A stretch of DNA of 64,000 nt from Vibrio sp. B1FLJ16. GTDB taxonomy: Bacteria > Pseudomonadota > Gammaproteobacteria > Enterobacterales > Vibrionaceae. The stretch spans positions 496,001-560,000 of the forward strand of contig NZ_HG992750.1 of NCBI RefSeq assembly GCF_905175385.1. Direction: 5' to 3'. The position numbers and the translations under genes are program-made. Shown piece after piece: positions 55,243 through 63,825 of the stretch. The stretch's first letter is position 1, and each line of letters starts with the position of its first letter. The notes beneath the pieces were generated by a model. That model was not told where the DNA came from, ran no database searches, and saw nothing but the letters and a program-made list of their open reading frames with translations.

Positions 55243-56460
55243 ATGAACGAACTATTCGACACAAAAGAATCCTTATCTCCAACAGAAAGAGAACAGGCAC
55301 TGTTTGAGCGCTTACCAACGCTGATTGAGAACGCAAAAGCGCACAGCGATCACTATGGTAAACACTTTGCAAATCTAAGCCCAGCAATCGCGGACAGTCG
55401 TAAAGGGCTTGCCGAATTTCCAATTACTCGCAAGTTTAATCTGCCTGGCCAGCAGCAGCTTAAGCCGCCGTTTGGCGGTTTAAACAGCGTCGTTATCGGT
55501 CAGATGGCGCGAGTGTTTCAATCACCAGGACCTTTGTATGAAGCACAAACGGATGAGTCTGATTTCTGGCGTATGGGACGAGCGTTTCATGCTGCAGGAT
55601 TTCGTAGTGGTGACTTAGTCCACAACACGCTGTCTTATCATTTCTCCCCTGGCGGATTCATTATGGATGGCGGGGCAAGAGCCTGTGGCTGCGCGGTATT
55701 CCCAGCAGGAGTAGGTAACACTGAAGCCCAGATTGAAGCCATCAAACAGCTGCAGCCAATCGGCTATACGGGCACACCGTCTTATCTGCTTACTTTGCTT
55801 GCGAAGTATCAAGAGCAATATGCTCAGCCTCCGAGCATTAAAAAGGCGTTGGTGTCTGGCGAAGCGGTCTCAGCAGAAATGCAACAAGCCTTCACAGAAA
55901 AAGGCATTGATGTGTATCAAGCCTACGCAAGCGCGGAACTTGGTTTGATCGCTTATCAAGTGCCTGATGAGCAAGGTTTGGTAGTAGCAGAGGACATCAT
56001 TGTTGAAATCGTTGACCCTGATGGTGTTCCTGTTCAACCCGGAGAAGTCGGTGAGGTGGTCGTGACTTTACTAGATGAGAAGTTCCCGCTGATTCGCTAC
56101 GCAACCGGTGATCTGTCTGCTTACATCGAAAGAGACTCGAATTCACCACGCACTAATATGCGAATAAAGGGCTGGCTGGGACGTGCGGATTCAGCCGTTA
56201 AAATCAAAGGTCTGTTTGTCTATCCGCATCAGATTCAGGAAGTTTGTCGACGCCATGAAATCAGAGGCTCTTTGAAGATTGAACGTGATGGCTTTAACGA
56301 CACCATTACGTTTTGCTGCCAAGATAACAGCGCTCAAGGCAAGTATGTCTCTGCGGATGATATTCAAACAACACTTCAGTCTGTTACTAAGCTCAAAGGT
56401 GATGTTTTGTTTGTAGAAAACTGTACAGAGCAGCCTCTGATTAACGATTTACGTAATTAG
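55243..56460 (+). CDS. PaaK-like phenylacetate-CoA ligase family protein
   Basis: A 405-residue AMP-forming ligase of the PaaK branch. It has Val-Phe-Gln-Ser-Pro-Gly-Pro-Leu-Tyr-Glu (about 89-98) where PaaK has the glycine/serine-rich ATP loop, Tyr-Ala-Ser-Ala-Glu-Leu-Gly (about 227-233), Tyr-Ala-Thr-Gly-Asp-Leu-Ser (about 286-292) and a short C-terminal domain. It probably activates an aromatic acid. The ATP loop lacks the usual Thr-Ser-Gly-Ser-Thr-Gly, so activity may be altered. It is the last gene of the importer operon, 9 bp after livF. Confidence 0.85.
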   Translation: MNELFDTKESLSPTEREQALFERLPTLIENAKAHSDHYGKHFANLSPAIADSRKGLAEFPITRKFNLPGQQQLKPPFGGLNSVVIGQMARVFQSPGPLYEAQTDESDFWRMGRAFHAAGFRSGDLVHNTLSYHFSPGGFIMDGGARACGCAVFPAGVGNTEAQIEAIKQLQPIGYTGTPSYLLTLLAKYQEQYAQPPSIKKALVSGEAVSAEMQQAFTEKGIDVYQAYASAELGLIAYQVPDEQGLVVAEDIIVEIVDPDGVPVQPGEVGEVVVTLLDEKFPLIRYATGDLSAYIERDSNSPRTNMRIKGWLGRADSAVKIKGLFVYPHQIQEVCRRHEIRGSLKIERDGFNDTITFCCQDNSAQGKYVSADDIQTTLQSVTKLKGDVLFVENCTEQPLINDLRN

Positions 56461-56610
56461 CAATCGGCTTATTTAGAAAACATTGATCTCATTGGTCACG
56501 TTCAATCTGAAAGTAATTTATAAAGGCTGGGTAATGCGAGTATATAAGGGATACGAGTATGAGATCGTGTCCCTTTTTGGACTGAAAGGCGAAGCTTTAG
56601 AGGAAGTACA

Positions 56611-57213
56611 ATGACTACGTCAGACTCACCAGCAATTGATGCTCAGTTTTGGAATAATCTGTTTACTAAGGGGACGATGCCCTGGGACCGTAGTCAAGCG
56701 CCTGAGGAGTTACAGGGGTATCTAAATCGAACCTCTGATGTGGCTCAATCGGTATTTATTCCGGGCTGCGGTGCCGCACACGAAGTCCCTCACTTTATTC
56801 AGCAAGGGCACAACGTCGTTGCGATGGATTACAGTGAAAAGGCCGTTAACCTCGCTAAATCGAAACTTGGTCAATATCAGGATAGTGTTAAGTTGGGTGA
56901 CGTGTTCAGTGCTGAGTTCTCCCAAACATTTGACGTGATTTATGAGCGAGCATTTTTAGCCGCGTTACCGAGAGAAATGTGGGACAATTACTTTTCAATG
57001 ATTGAACGTTTATTGCCCGATAATGGCCTGTTAGTGGGCTATTTTGTCATTAGCGACGACTACGATTCACGTTTCCCTCCTTTTTGCCTGCGCAGTGGTG
57101 AACTGGAAAGTAGGCTGGAGCAATCCTTTAAACGAATCGAATTTGCACCAGTTTCCGATAGTGTTGACGTGTTCAAAGGAAAAGAACACTGGATGGTGTG
57201 GCAGAAGAAGTAG
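56611..57213 (+). CDS. TPMT-family SAM-dependent methyltransferase
   Basis: A 200-residue class I methyltransferase. It has Phe-Ile-Pro-Gly-Cys-Gly-Ala-Ala-His-Glu (SAM motif I, about 48-57), Asp-Tyr-Ser (about 73-75) and Tyr-Glu-Arg-Ala-Phe-Leu-Ala-Ala-Leu-Pro (about 111-120), which mark the thiopurine methyltransferase/HOL family. The N-terminal Trp-Asp-Arg near residue 25 is also typical. The acceptor may be a thiol, selenium or tellurium compound or a halide; no partner gene shows which. Confidence 0.85.
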   Translation: MTTSDSPAIDAQFWNNLFTKGTMPWDRSQAPEELQGYLNRTSDVAQSVFIPGCGAAHEVPHFIQQGHNVVAMDYSEKAVNLAKSKLGQYQDSVKLGDVFSAEFSQTFDVIYERAFLAALPREMWDNYFSMIERLLPDNGLLVGYFVISDDYDSRFPPFCLRSGELESRLEQSFKRIEFAPVSDSVDVFKGKEHWMVWQKK

Positions 57214-57233
57214 CAATCAACTGCTGCGTCACA

Positions 57234-57276
57234 ATCAACGTATTATGGTTATTTGGGTATACCATAATACGTTGAT
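57234..57276. terminator. Perfect 16-bp hairpin between TPMT-like and cytochrome genes
   Basis: ATCAACGTATTATGGT (57234-57249) and its exact complement (57261-57276) surround an 11-base loop. It lies between convergent genes and overlaps the last codons of the minus-strand cytochrome gene. There is no long T-run, so the terminator role is from position. Confidence 0.6.
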
Positions 57277-57914
57277 AAATAATCCAGTACCGCTTTCCGA
57301 TCGTTATCCGATAATTCTTCCATACCTTGTTCTTCTATCATCCAATCGAGCATTTTATCCCACCTTTTTCTGCTTAATCCTTGCTGGGTGACCATATACA
57401 GGGAGTGGCAAACCGAGCACACAGCCGCCACAAGGTCCATGTTCTCTCCGGGTGTTAGTATTCCCTCGCCAAGTGATTTAACCTCCATTCCTGTGGAAGC
57501 GGTAACCCAATCGGCAGGAGTCGGGTTCTTAGTAGCAAGCCATGCGATGATAGCGGCGCGGGCGCCCGGGTCTTTTACGCCCGGATACACCATGTTGGTT
57601 CCTGGTGCAAAGTCATTAGGCGATGATAAAAATGCATCAAGCTTGTCAGCGTCCCACTTACCCTGATGCTGCTTGAGGCCTTCGCTGTAGCTGAAGCCCG
57701 TAAAACTGGCAATGTCGCGCTCTGCTATGCCCCATAAAGGCGGCCCGACAAGAGTAACGCCATTGGGCTCAAATTGGTGACAAGCTTTGCAGACCATTGC
57801 CTGTTGCTCGCCAGCTGCAATCAACTCTTCGTTTGCTGCGCCAAATCGGCTAAAAACCGTTAATAGCATAAAAGAGAGCGGGAGTACCCGCTCTTTAATG
57901 ACAGTTCTCTTCAC
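57249..57914 (-). CDS. Diheme cytochrome c partner of sulfite oxidase
   Basis: A 221-residue exported protein with two heme c sites, Cys-Lys-Ala-Cys-His (42-46) and Cys-Ser-Val-Cys-His (166-170). The first domain is a normal class I cytochrome with an axial Met in Gly-Thr-Asn-Met (about 105-108). The second is smaller and lacks an obvious matching Met motif. It is encoded 2 bp after the molybdopterin enzyme and is the likely electron acceptor (SorB role). Typical SorB is a smaller monoheme protein, so this is a longer variant. Confidence 0.85.
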   Translation of the reverse strand: MKRTVIKERVLPLSFMLLTVFSRFGAANEELIAAGEQQAMVCKACHQFEPNGVTLVGPPLWGIAERDIASFTGFSYSEGLKQHQGKWDADKLDAFLSSPNDFAPGTNMVYPGVKDPGARAAIIAWLATKNPTPADWVTASTGMEVKSLGEGILTPGENMDLVAAVCSVCHSLYMVTQQGLSRKRWDKMLDWMIEEQGMEELSDNDRKAVLDYLSTYYGIPK

Positions 57915-57916
57915 AC

Positions 57917-59230
57917 TTACCCCTTAACCACTAAGGCTATACGATGGAAAGTGTTGTTGAGGTAGCCCTTTGGATTCCAGGCGATGGCAAAAGGCTGACT
58001 GACATCTTCATCGTCTGTCGCTTTCGCCCAAATTTCATAGTAACCCGCCTGAGGGAACTTAACATTGGCACTAAAGGTTTGCCACGCGCCCTCATTGGCA
58101 GGTTTCGCCAGATCGGTATCCATCCATGTTGCCCCAAAATCAATAGAGAGCTGCACTTTAGATACTTTACGGTCTCCGGACCACGCATGGCCACGCACGT
58201 TAACTTCATTGCCATTGAGTTGACTGTTAGTCTGAGGGTAAGTAATCAGTGATTTCACCGGCATTCGCTCTATGATCACGAAATCCTCTTTCGCAACCTC
58301 TTCTCCGGGAGCTACCGGGCGGTTTGGTACGCGATATGATGTCCCTGTCATTTTGGCGCCGTCATGTACCTGGTCCCGGATCTGAATGCGAGTCAGCCAT
58401 TTTTGTGAACAGGAGCCAGGCCAACCAGGAACGACTAATCGCAGAGGGGCACCATTCATCGGATGCAGAGCCTCCCCGTTTTGCTCAAAAGCGATAAGGT
58501 TTTCGCTGCTCATTGCTTTGGCAATCGGCACACCACGGGAAATCGGGCTTTTACCTTCCTGCCCAGAAAGGTGTTTATCTGCGCCGTAATGTGCGGTGTA
58601 AACCGCGCCATCTTTCACTCCGGCAGCTTTAAGAACATCTGCCAACCGAACCCCAGTCCAGCTAGAGCAGGCGACAGCGCCATAGGTCCACTGATTACCG
58701 GAGGCTTTAGGGTCAAAGAACGCACGGCCGTTACCACCGCATTCCACAACTAGTTGTTGTTCAACGACTTTGAAGTTTTTCTTCAGGTCGGCAATCGTAA
58801 GCGTCATTGGTTTATCAACTAAACCGTCAATGGTTAAAGACCAGGCTTCCGGATTAACATCTGTCGGTGGGAGACCGTTATTGCGTATAAAGTGATGGCG
58901 GGTAGGGGTGATGTCGTCGTCGAGCAAGTGAGGTGGTGTTTCGGCATTCATTGGTCTGTCGTTGAGTACAGTAAGGCCGTCTTTACCTTCGATAACGACG
59001 TCATCCAGACCTTCCGCAAAAGCGGCGGGAATAATCCCTGCCGGCATATTACGATGGAAAGGAATAGCTCCTCCAAGTACAGCGGCCATGGTTGCCAAAC
59101 CTGCGCCCTTCAAAAATCCTCGTCTGTCAGGGTAGCTTACTCGTCCAAATACTTTTTCATCCGCAGATTCAGGATTTTTCTCATAGTATTTATAAATCCC
59201 GTGCGGCTTGTGTTTTTCGTTCTCACTCAT
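57917..59230 (-). CDS. sorA: Periplasmic sulfite:cytochrome c oxidoreductase (SorA-type)
   Basis: The 437-residue precursor has a twin-arginine signal (Arg-Arg-Gly-Phe-Leu-Lys near 35-40). The oxidoreductase molybdopterin domain has Val-Glu-Cys-Gly-Gly-Asn-Gly-Arg (about 161-168) with the molybdenum-ligand Cys, and is followed by the Ig-like dimerisation domain (about 310-430). It oxidises sulfite to sulfate in the periplasm and passes electrons to the cytochrome encoded next. Relatives are SorA of Starkeya and plant sulfite oxidase without the heme b domain. Confidence 0.88.
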   Translation of the reverse strand: MSENEKHKPHGIYKYYEKNPESADEKVFGRVSYPDRRGFLKGAGLATMAAVLGGAIPFHRNMPAGIIPAAFAEGLDDVVIEGKDGLTVLNDRPMNAETPPHLLDDDITPTRHHFIRNNGLPPTDVNPEAWSLTIDGLVDKPMTLTIADLKKNFKVVEQQLVVECGGNGRAFFDPKASGNQWTYGAVACSSWTGVRLADVLKAAGVKDGAVYTAHYGADKHLSGQEGKSPISRGVPIAKAMSSENLIAFEQNGEALHPMNGAPLRLVVPGWPGSCSQKWLTRIQIRDQVHDGAKMTGTSYRVPNRPVAPGEEVAKEDFVIIERMPVKSLITYPQTNSQLNGNEVNVRGHAWSGDRKVSKVQLSIDFGATWMDTDLAKPANEGAWQTFSANVKFPQAGYYEIWAKATDDEDVSQPFAIAWNPKGYLNNTFHRIALVVKG

Positions 59231-59553
59231 GATGTGTTCCTTAATGGCTAACGCCCCAGAACTTTTAAATCACTTTTCGTCCAGTAGGTCGTTTAACTGT
59301 TCACTACAAAATAACGTTTTAAATGTGTTTTTCATCAATAACATTAGACGACGATTGATGACCTTAACAACATTTTTGTTATTAACTGTTTAGGCATAAA
59401 ACGTGAAGCTTGGGCACTTCATTGAGTAGTCCTGCTGACAAAGAGTTGACAGATAAGTCTGATTTCCGCTTCTTAAGAAAAAATTTGGGTCAAAAGAGGG
59501 TAAAATTATGAGCTCTATTCGCTGATTAAAAAACAACCTAAATAACAACAATT
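59231..59553. promoter_or_regulatory. 323-bp divergent spacer, sorA / HD-GYP
   Basis: It carries both promoters. An 8-bp inverted repeat (TCATCAAT at 59332-59339 with ATTGATGA at 59354-59361) is the only symmetric element noted. No gene is seen. Confidence 0.35.
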
Positions 59554-61113
59554 ATGCCCATCGTTGAAAAAGTAAAACGACTTATTACCGCGAGCACAGA
59601 TCTGCTGGCTGAACAAGTCATTCATTTAGGAAGCCAATACGGTTACATAGCCTATACAACCAATACGACGGCTGCATGGCGTGAATCTATTGTCGGCGTT
59701 TCTGACGGTTTAATCGCTTTACTTTCGGTTGGTGATATTAGAGAGCTAGACCCGAATCTAAGAATGGAACTGAATGATTGGGATGAAGATATCATTGGTT
59801 ATTTCCGTGATAGGGCAATTGTTCATCACAGACGAGCAATTGAACTTTATATGTACATGGGCTTGCTCAAGTACTATCGTGAAGCTTATCTTGATTTAAT
59901 AAAGTCACTTGATGCTACGACAGAAGATCGCGAATGGTTAACTACCGTAATTAATGGTTATTTCAACCGCGGTGAAGCAGTAACTTGTTATGAATATCAA
60001 AAGTTATCTTTAGATTCTAATAAAGAACTCGAAGTGATAAAACAGAGCCATCGTGACGTGCTTACTCATAAAAATCAGCTACTTTCTATTATTGAAAGTA
60101 TTGATTTACCGTTATTTGGTGTAGATAACCTCGGTTATATCCGTAATGCCAATGGTCTGGGCCATAAGATACTGTCGACACACTCTAATACTGCGGACGA
60201 TAAAAACTATTGGGATGTTAGTCTGGACGAGAAGTGTTTTAACATTAATGACGTAATTCCTAATTTTCAAGAAATCAGTGAGTCTGATGAAGTCAACAAT
60301 CATCTGTATAACATAGTGAATGTTAACGGTGACCATTACGAACTGTACTTTTACAAGTACAAGGGTATGGTGCGTTATCGCGATGAACGTGATTCGATCA
60401 TTTTGATGTTGCGTGATATTTCAAGCCTAGTGGCGTATGAGAATCAGCTTGAAACGGAGCGACAAAAACGTTTTGATGAAAAGCAAGAAATCATCCAGGT
60501 ACTGGGGGATATTTTAGAAAGCCGTTCGGATGAAACTGGCCAACATGTGCGCCGAGTTGCTTGCGTCTCCAGCAAATTGGCGATGCTTTACGGCCTCAGT
60601 GATGAAGATATAAATGCACTCTATACCGCAAGCCCACTGCATGATGTAGGCAAAATAGCGGTACCTGATGCCATTCTAAACAAGCCCGGTAGATTAACCA
60701 AACAAGAGTTCGAAATTGTAAAAAAACACACTTCCATAGGTTATGAATTACTGAGAGGTAGCGACTCTGAACTGATGCAAACGGCTTGTGTTATCGCGCA
60801 TGAACACCACGAAAAATGGGATGGTAATGGCTATCCGTGTGGGAAATCGGGCGAAGATATCCACATTTTCGCACGTATAGTAGCAATTGCGGATGTGTTT
60901 GATGCACTATTGAGCAAACGCCCTTACAAGAATGCCTGGGCGAGAGAAGAGGTGTTACAAGAGTTTGTCGATCAAAAAGGCAAGCACTTTGACCCGGTTC
61001 TCTGCCAAGTGTTGATCGATAACTTTGAAGAGGTTGCTGATTTACACGCACATGCAGAGGACTTCATTCTGCCACAGGTAGGTCAACTGCATGCTATTCA
61101 GGATATTGCTTAA
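59554..61113 (+). CDS. HD-GYP phosphodiesterase with N-terminal sensor and PAS
   Basis: A 519-residue cytoplasmic protein. Residues 1-160 form an all-helical sensor with a His-His-Arg-Arg pair near 91-94, resembling globin-coupled or RsbR-N-like folds. Residues about 175-300 look like a PAS domain, a short coiled coil follows, and the HD-GYP domain spans about 310-505 with His-Asp at 363-364, His-Glu-His-His near 416-419 and Gly-Tyr-Pro at 426-428. Key residues are present, so it should break down c-di-GMP. There is no signal peptide. The ligand of the N-terminal domain is unknown. Confidence 0.87.
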   Translation: MPIVEKVKRLITASTDLLAEQVIHLGSQYGYIAYTTNTTAAWRESIVGVSDGLIALLSVGDIRELDPNLRMELNDWDEDIIGYFRDRAIVHHRRAIELYMYMGLLKYYREAYLDLIKSLDATTEDREWLTTVINGYFNRGEAVTCYEYQKLSLDSNKELEVIKQSHRDVLTHKNQLLSIIESIDLPLFGVDNLGYIRNANGLGHKILSTHSNTADDKNYWDVSLDEKCFNINDVIPNFQEISESDEVNNHLYNIVNVNGDHYELYFYKYKGMVRYRDERDSIILMLRDISSLVAYENQLETERQKRFDEKQEIIQVLGDILESRSDETGQHVRRVACVSSKLAMLYGLSDEDINALYTASPLHDVGKIAVPDAILNKPGRLTKQEFEIVKKHTSIGYELLRGSDSELMQTACVIAHEHHEKWDGNGYPCGKSGEDIHIFARIVAIADVFDALLSKRPYKNAWAREEVLQEFVDQKGKHFDPVLCQVLIDNFEEVADLHAHAEDFILPQVGQLHAIQDIA

Positions 61114-61204
61114 ACCCAGCGGTGTAGTAAAAGGATTAAGGAGTTAAATCATTATCTCCTTAATTGTACTAATTCAGACCTGGCAATTATCCACTCTTAG
61201 ACTT

Positions 61205-61386
61205 ATACCAATCACAGTAAATAAGTGTTCAGAAATAGCGTAGGAAAAATGCTTGAGAACAACGCGAAATTTTTCGATAAGTAGTTATTCTACAATCAAC
61301 CTACTTTATAAACGAAAGAAAAAGGCAACGAAGTTATCGAGTATTTTAACCAGCTAGATTGACCAGTTAATTACTACGATTGGTAT
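61205..61386. repeat. 182-bp MITE-like element with ATACCAATC ends
   Basis: The left end ATACCAATCACAGTAA and the right end (reverse complement ATACCAATCGTAGTAA) are inverted repeats matching at about 17 of the first 21 positions. The element has no coding capacity. The ATACCAATC end is familiar from vibrio and related genomes. It is unrelated to the TATACCCAAG family. It ends 4 bp before the stop codon of the next minus-strand gene. Confidence 0.7.
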
Positions 61387-61389
61387 TAC

Positions 61390-61848
61390 TTAATCTTGGT
61401 GATTTTGCTTAGCATTGATATCAGCATAAGTGTGCAGCAGTGTTGTCAGGGTATTAACCCAGCCAAATACGTCTACAGGCGCATTTTTAAGTAATGTTTC
61501 AACTTGCTCACAATGGGTTTCGAGGGTGATGGCTTCTTCCAAGTGGAATGAGATCGCATAAAAATGCCATAGCACCAATCGCGTCATCCTTTCACTGTTT
61601 TGCTTCGCATTTTCTGAATCCTCAAAAGCTTGCTGAATCTCACTCAGTGCAATAGCTGTGATACGTAACATCGCATCAAGACGTGCCGACAACATGCGTT
61701 CTTCACTGTCTACTTCCTCTTGTTCAAAAGTAAATAGTTCATTCATCACATCTTCTGGCACCATTTTACTGATCATTCGAGCACTGAACTCTTCTAGTTC
61801 ATGGCGTGGCATGGTAACGAGACATTCAAAGGTGTAATCGCGGAGCAT
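61390..61848 (-). CDS. Conserved hypothetical all-helical protein
   Basis: A 152-residue acidic protein with no signal peptide, membrane helix or motif that I recognise. The sequence is amphipathic and helical throughout (for example Met-Leu-Arg-Ile-Thr-Ala-Ile-Ala-Leu-Ser near 60-69). It has its own start close to a MITE and is not in an evident operon. It could be a small adaptor or cytosolic regulator; no function is proposed. Confidence 0.65.
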   Translation of the reverse strand: MLRDYTFECLVTMPRHELEEFSARMISKMVPEDVMNELFTFEQEEVDSEERMLSARLDAMLRITAIALSEIQQAFEDSENAKQNSERMTRLVLWHFYAISFHLEEAITLETHCEQVETLLKNAPVDVFGWVNTLTTLLHTYADINAKQNHQD

Positions 61849-61993
61849 AAAATCACTTTATTTGGTTATAAATTTCAACCCGTGCATTCTAAACACTGAA
61901 AACTCATTTGCCACTAATTTATCCAAGGGAGTTTTGAGAACCTGTCATAACGGGAATGACTCTGACTCTCAGGGTAAGGCAAGTTTTCTGATT

Positions 61994-62018
61994 AAAAAAG
62001 CCGCGATTTGCGGCTTTT
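61994..62018 (-). terminator. Terminator of the Aer-like receptor gene
   Basis: AAAAGCCGC pairs with GCGGCTTTT around a 5-base loop, and on the minus strand six T follow. It lies 19 bp after the stop codon. Confidence 0.85.
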
Positions 62019-62036
62019 ATTTGAACTAAGAGGGGT

Positions 62037-63608
62037 TTAATGTTTTTGGAACTGAACCATCAAGCGTTGCAATTCTTCCAGTTTGCTCACCAATTCACCA
62101 GTTCGGTTTACTGAGGCTTCACCATGTCCGATGTTTGATTCTGAGAGTTGCTTAATTTTCGCGACGTTACGATTTATATCTTCGGTTACTGTCGCTTGTT
62201 GATCTACTGCCGCCGCAATCTGATGGCTAGCGCTGTTCACATCGCTAAGCATAGTGTTGACACGTTTTAATACCTCACCTGTACCAATTGCTTTATCTCT
62301 ACAGACATCAGATAATTTACTGCCGTGATCCATCGCATTTACAGCTTTACTTGCCGTGCTTTGCAGGTGGGATATCATGCTATGGATTTCTTCTGTTGAA
62401 GATTGAGTTTTGGAAGCGAGTGTTCGCACTTCGTCAGCAACAACCGCAAAGCCTCGGCCGCTTTCACCTGCGCGCGCTGCTTCAATCGCTGCATTTAGAG
62501 CAAGTAAGTTGGTTTGATCAGCAATGCTACTGATAACTTCAAGGATCGTCTCAATCTGCTGACTGCTTGCTGACAAGTCATTAATGATGACTTTCGCTTC
62601 TTCTAAAGCTTCGTGAAGATCCGCGACAGAATCAATGGTTTGATCTACATTTTCAGAACCTTGGTCAGCTAACTGGTTAACCTGATTGACTAAGGCTGAC
62701 GCTTCCACTGCATTATTGGCGACGTCTCGGATTGAATGCGCCAATTCTGTCACAGCGGTAGCAACAGAGTCAGTCTCTATGCCTTGGCGGGCTAAATTAT
62801 CTTTTATCTCTTCTTGATTAGATAGTTCATTCTGAGCATCTTCTTGAATACCTTTGGACGTTTCCGTCGCTCGCCCGATGATGGCTCGAATCTCAGCAGT
62901 GCGTTTATTGAGTGCTAGTTCAATCACAGAGTAGTCATCATAACGGCCAGTATATACCCACTCCATGAGAGGGTTATCGTAGGCAGCAGAGGCTGCTTTT
63001 GTAACTTGTTTCAAACGGCGGCGATGAAACAACTCATTAATTGTCATGCCGGCCATCGCTAACAATGATGCAGAGCCGCAAAGGATTGGTGATGCACCTG
63101 CAATCACAGCTACTGAACTCGCAACAGTGATACCCGCTGCCAGATAGCGTCCCCAACTAAAACTAAATCTTGGTAACTTTAGCTGAGTTGGCAGTTTGTC
63201 CTTGCGTAAATGGCTATAGAGCGTTTCGGCACGCTTAATCCATTCACGCTTTGGTTTGGTTCGTACCGACTGATATTCAACAATGTTACCCGCGGCATCT
63301 GTAATCGGAGTAATAAAAGCCGAAACCCAGTAAAAACCACCGCCTTTTCGTGCGTTTTTTACCAAACCCATCCAACTGCGTCCGGACTGAATGGTTTGCC
63401 ACACTTGTTTAAATGCCGCTTTAGGCATATCTGCATGACGGACGATGTTATGCGGATTTCCAACCAGTTCATCTTGTTGATAGTTCGCAACATCGCAAAA
63501 TGAATCGTTCGCGTAAGTCACAATACTAGTAGGGTCTGTGGTAGAAATAAGATTTGCATCAGCCGTAAGTTCAACCTCTTTTTGAGAGGGAGCCTTGTTT
63601 TCACCCAT
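62037..63608 (-). CDS. Aer-like PAS methyl-accepting chemotaxis protein
   Basis: About 523 residues from ATG 63608 (AAGGAA upstream; the longer TTG start at 63632 is less likely). The N-terminal PAS has the Aer pattern Ile-Val-Arg-His-Ala-Asp-Met-Pro near 55-62 and [11 protein letters not shown] near 83-93. Two hydrophobic segments follow (about 157-195), then a signalling domain with the tip motif [12 protein letters not shown] and Gly-Arg-Gly-Phe-Ala-Val-Val-Ala. It likely senses redox or oxygen through bound FAD. The gene is monocistronic. Confidence 0.9.
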   Translation of the reverse strand: MGENKAPSQKEVELTADANLISTTDPTSIVTYANDSFCDVANYQQDELVGNPHNIVRHADMPKAAFKQVWQTIQSGRSWMGLVKNARKGGGFYWVSAFITPITDAAGNIVEYQSVRTKPKREWIKRAETLYSHLRKDKLPTQLKLPRFSFSWGRYLAAGITVASSVAVIAGASPILCGSASLLAMAGMTINELFHRRRLKQVTKAASAAYDNPLMEWVYTGRYDDYSVIELALNKRTAEIRAIIGRATETSKGIQEDAQNELSNQEEIKDNLARQGIETDSVATAVTELAHSIRDVANNAVEASALVNQVNQLADQGSENVDQTIDSVADLHEALEEAKVIINDLSASSQQIETILEVISSIADQTNLLALNAAIEAARAGESGRGFAVVADEVRTLASKTQSSTEEIHSMISHLQSTASKAVNAMDHGSKLSDVCRDKAIGTGEVLKRVNTMLSDVNSASHQIAAAVDQQATVTEDINRNVAKIKQLSESNIGHGEASVNRTGELVSKLEELQRLMVQFQKH

Positions 63609-63825
63609 TGCAAGCAATTCCTTTTTAATCAATTTTATTTTTTATATACTTATTTTTATAATTGATATTTTACTCAAAAGCATTGATCCAGGTAAACCAA
63701 GGCGGTGTATCCATAGTGAATTATGTGATTTGTACGAAATTGATGTACAGCAAGGCAAAGTCTTTTTATGGGCGATGGTAGCTTCCTTGCTTTACACACC
63801 AGTTTCGACGACATTAATGAAACTA

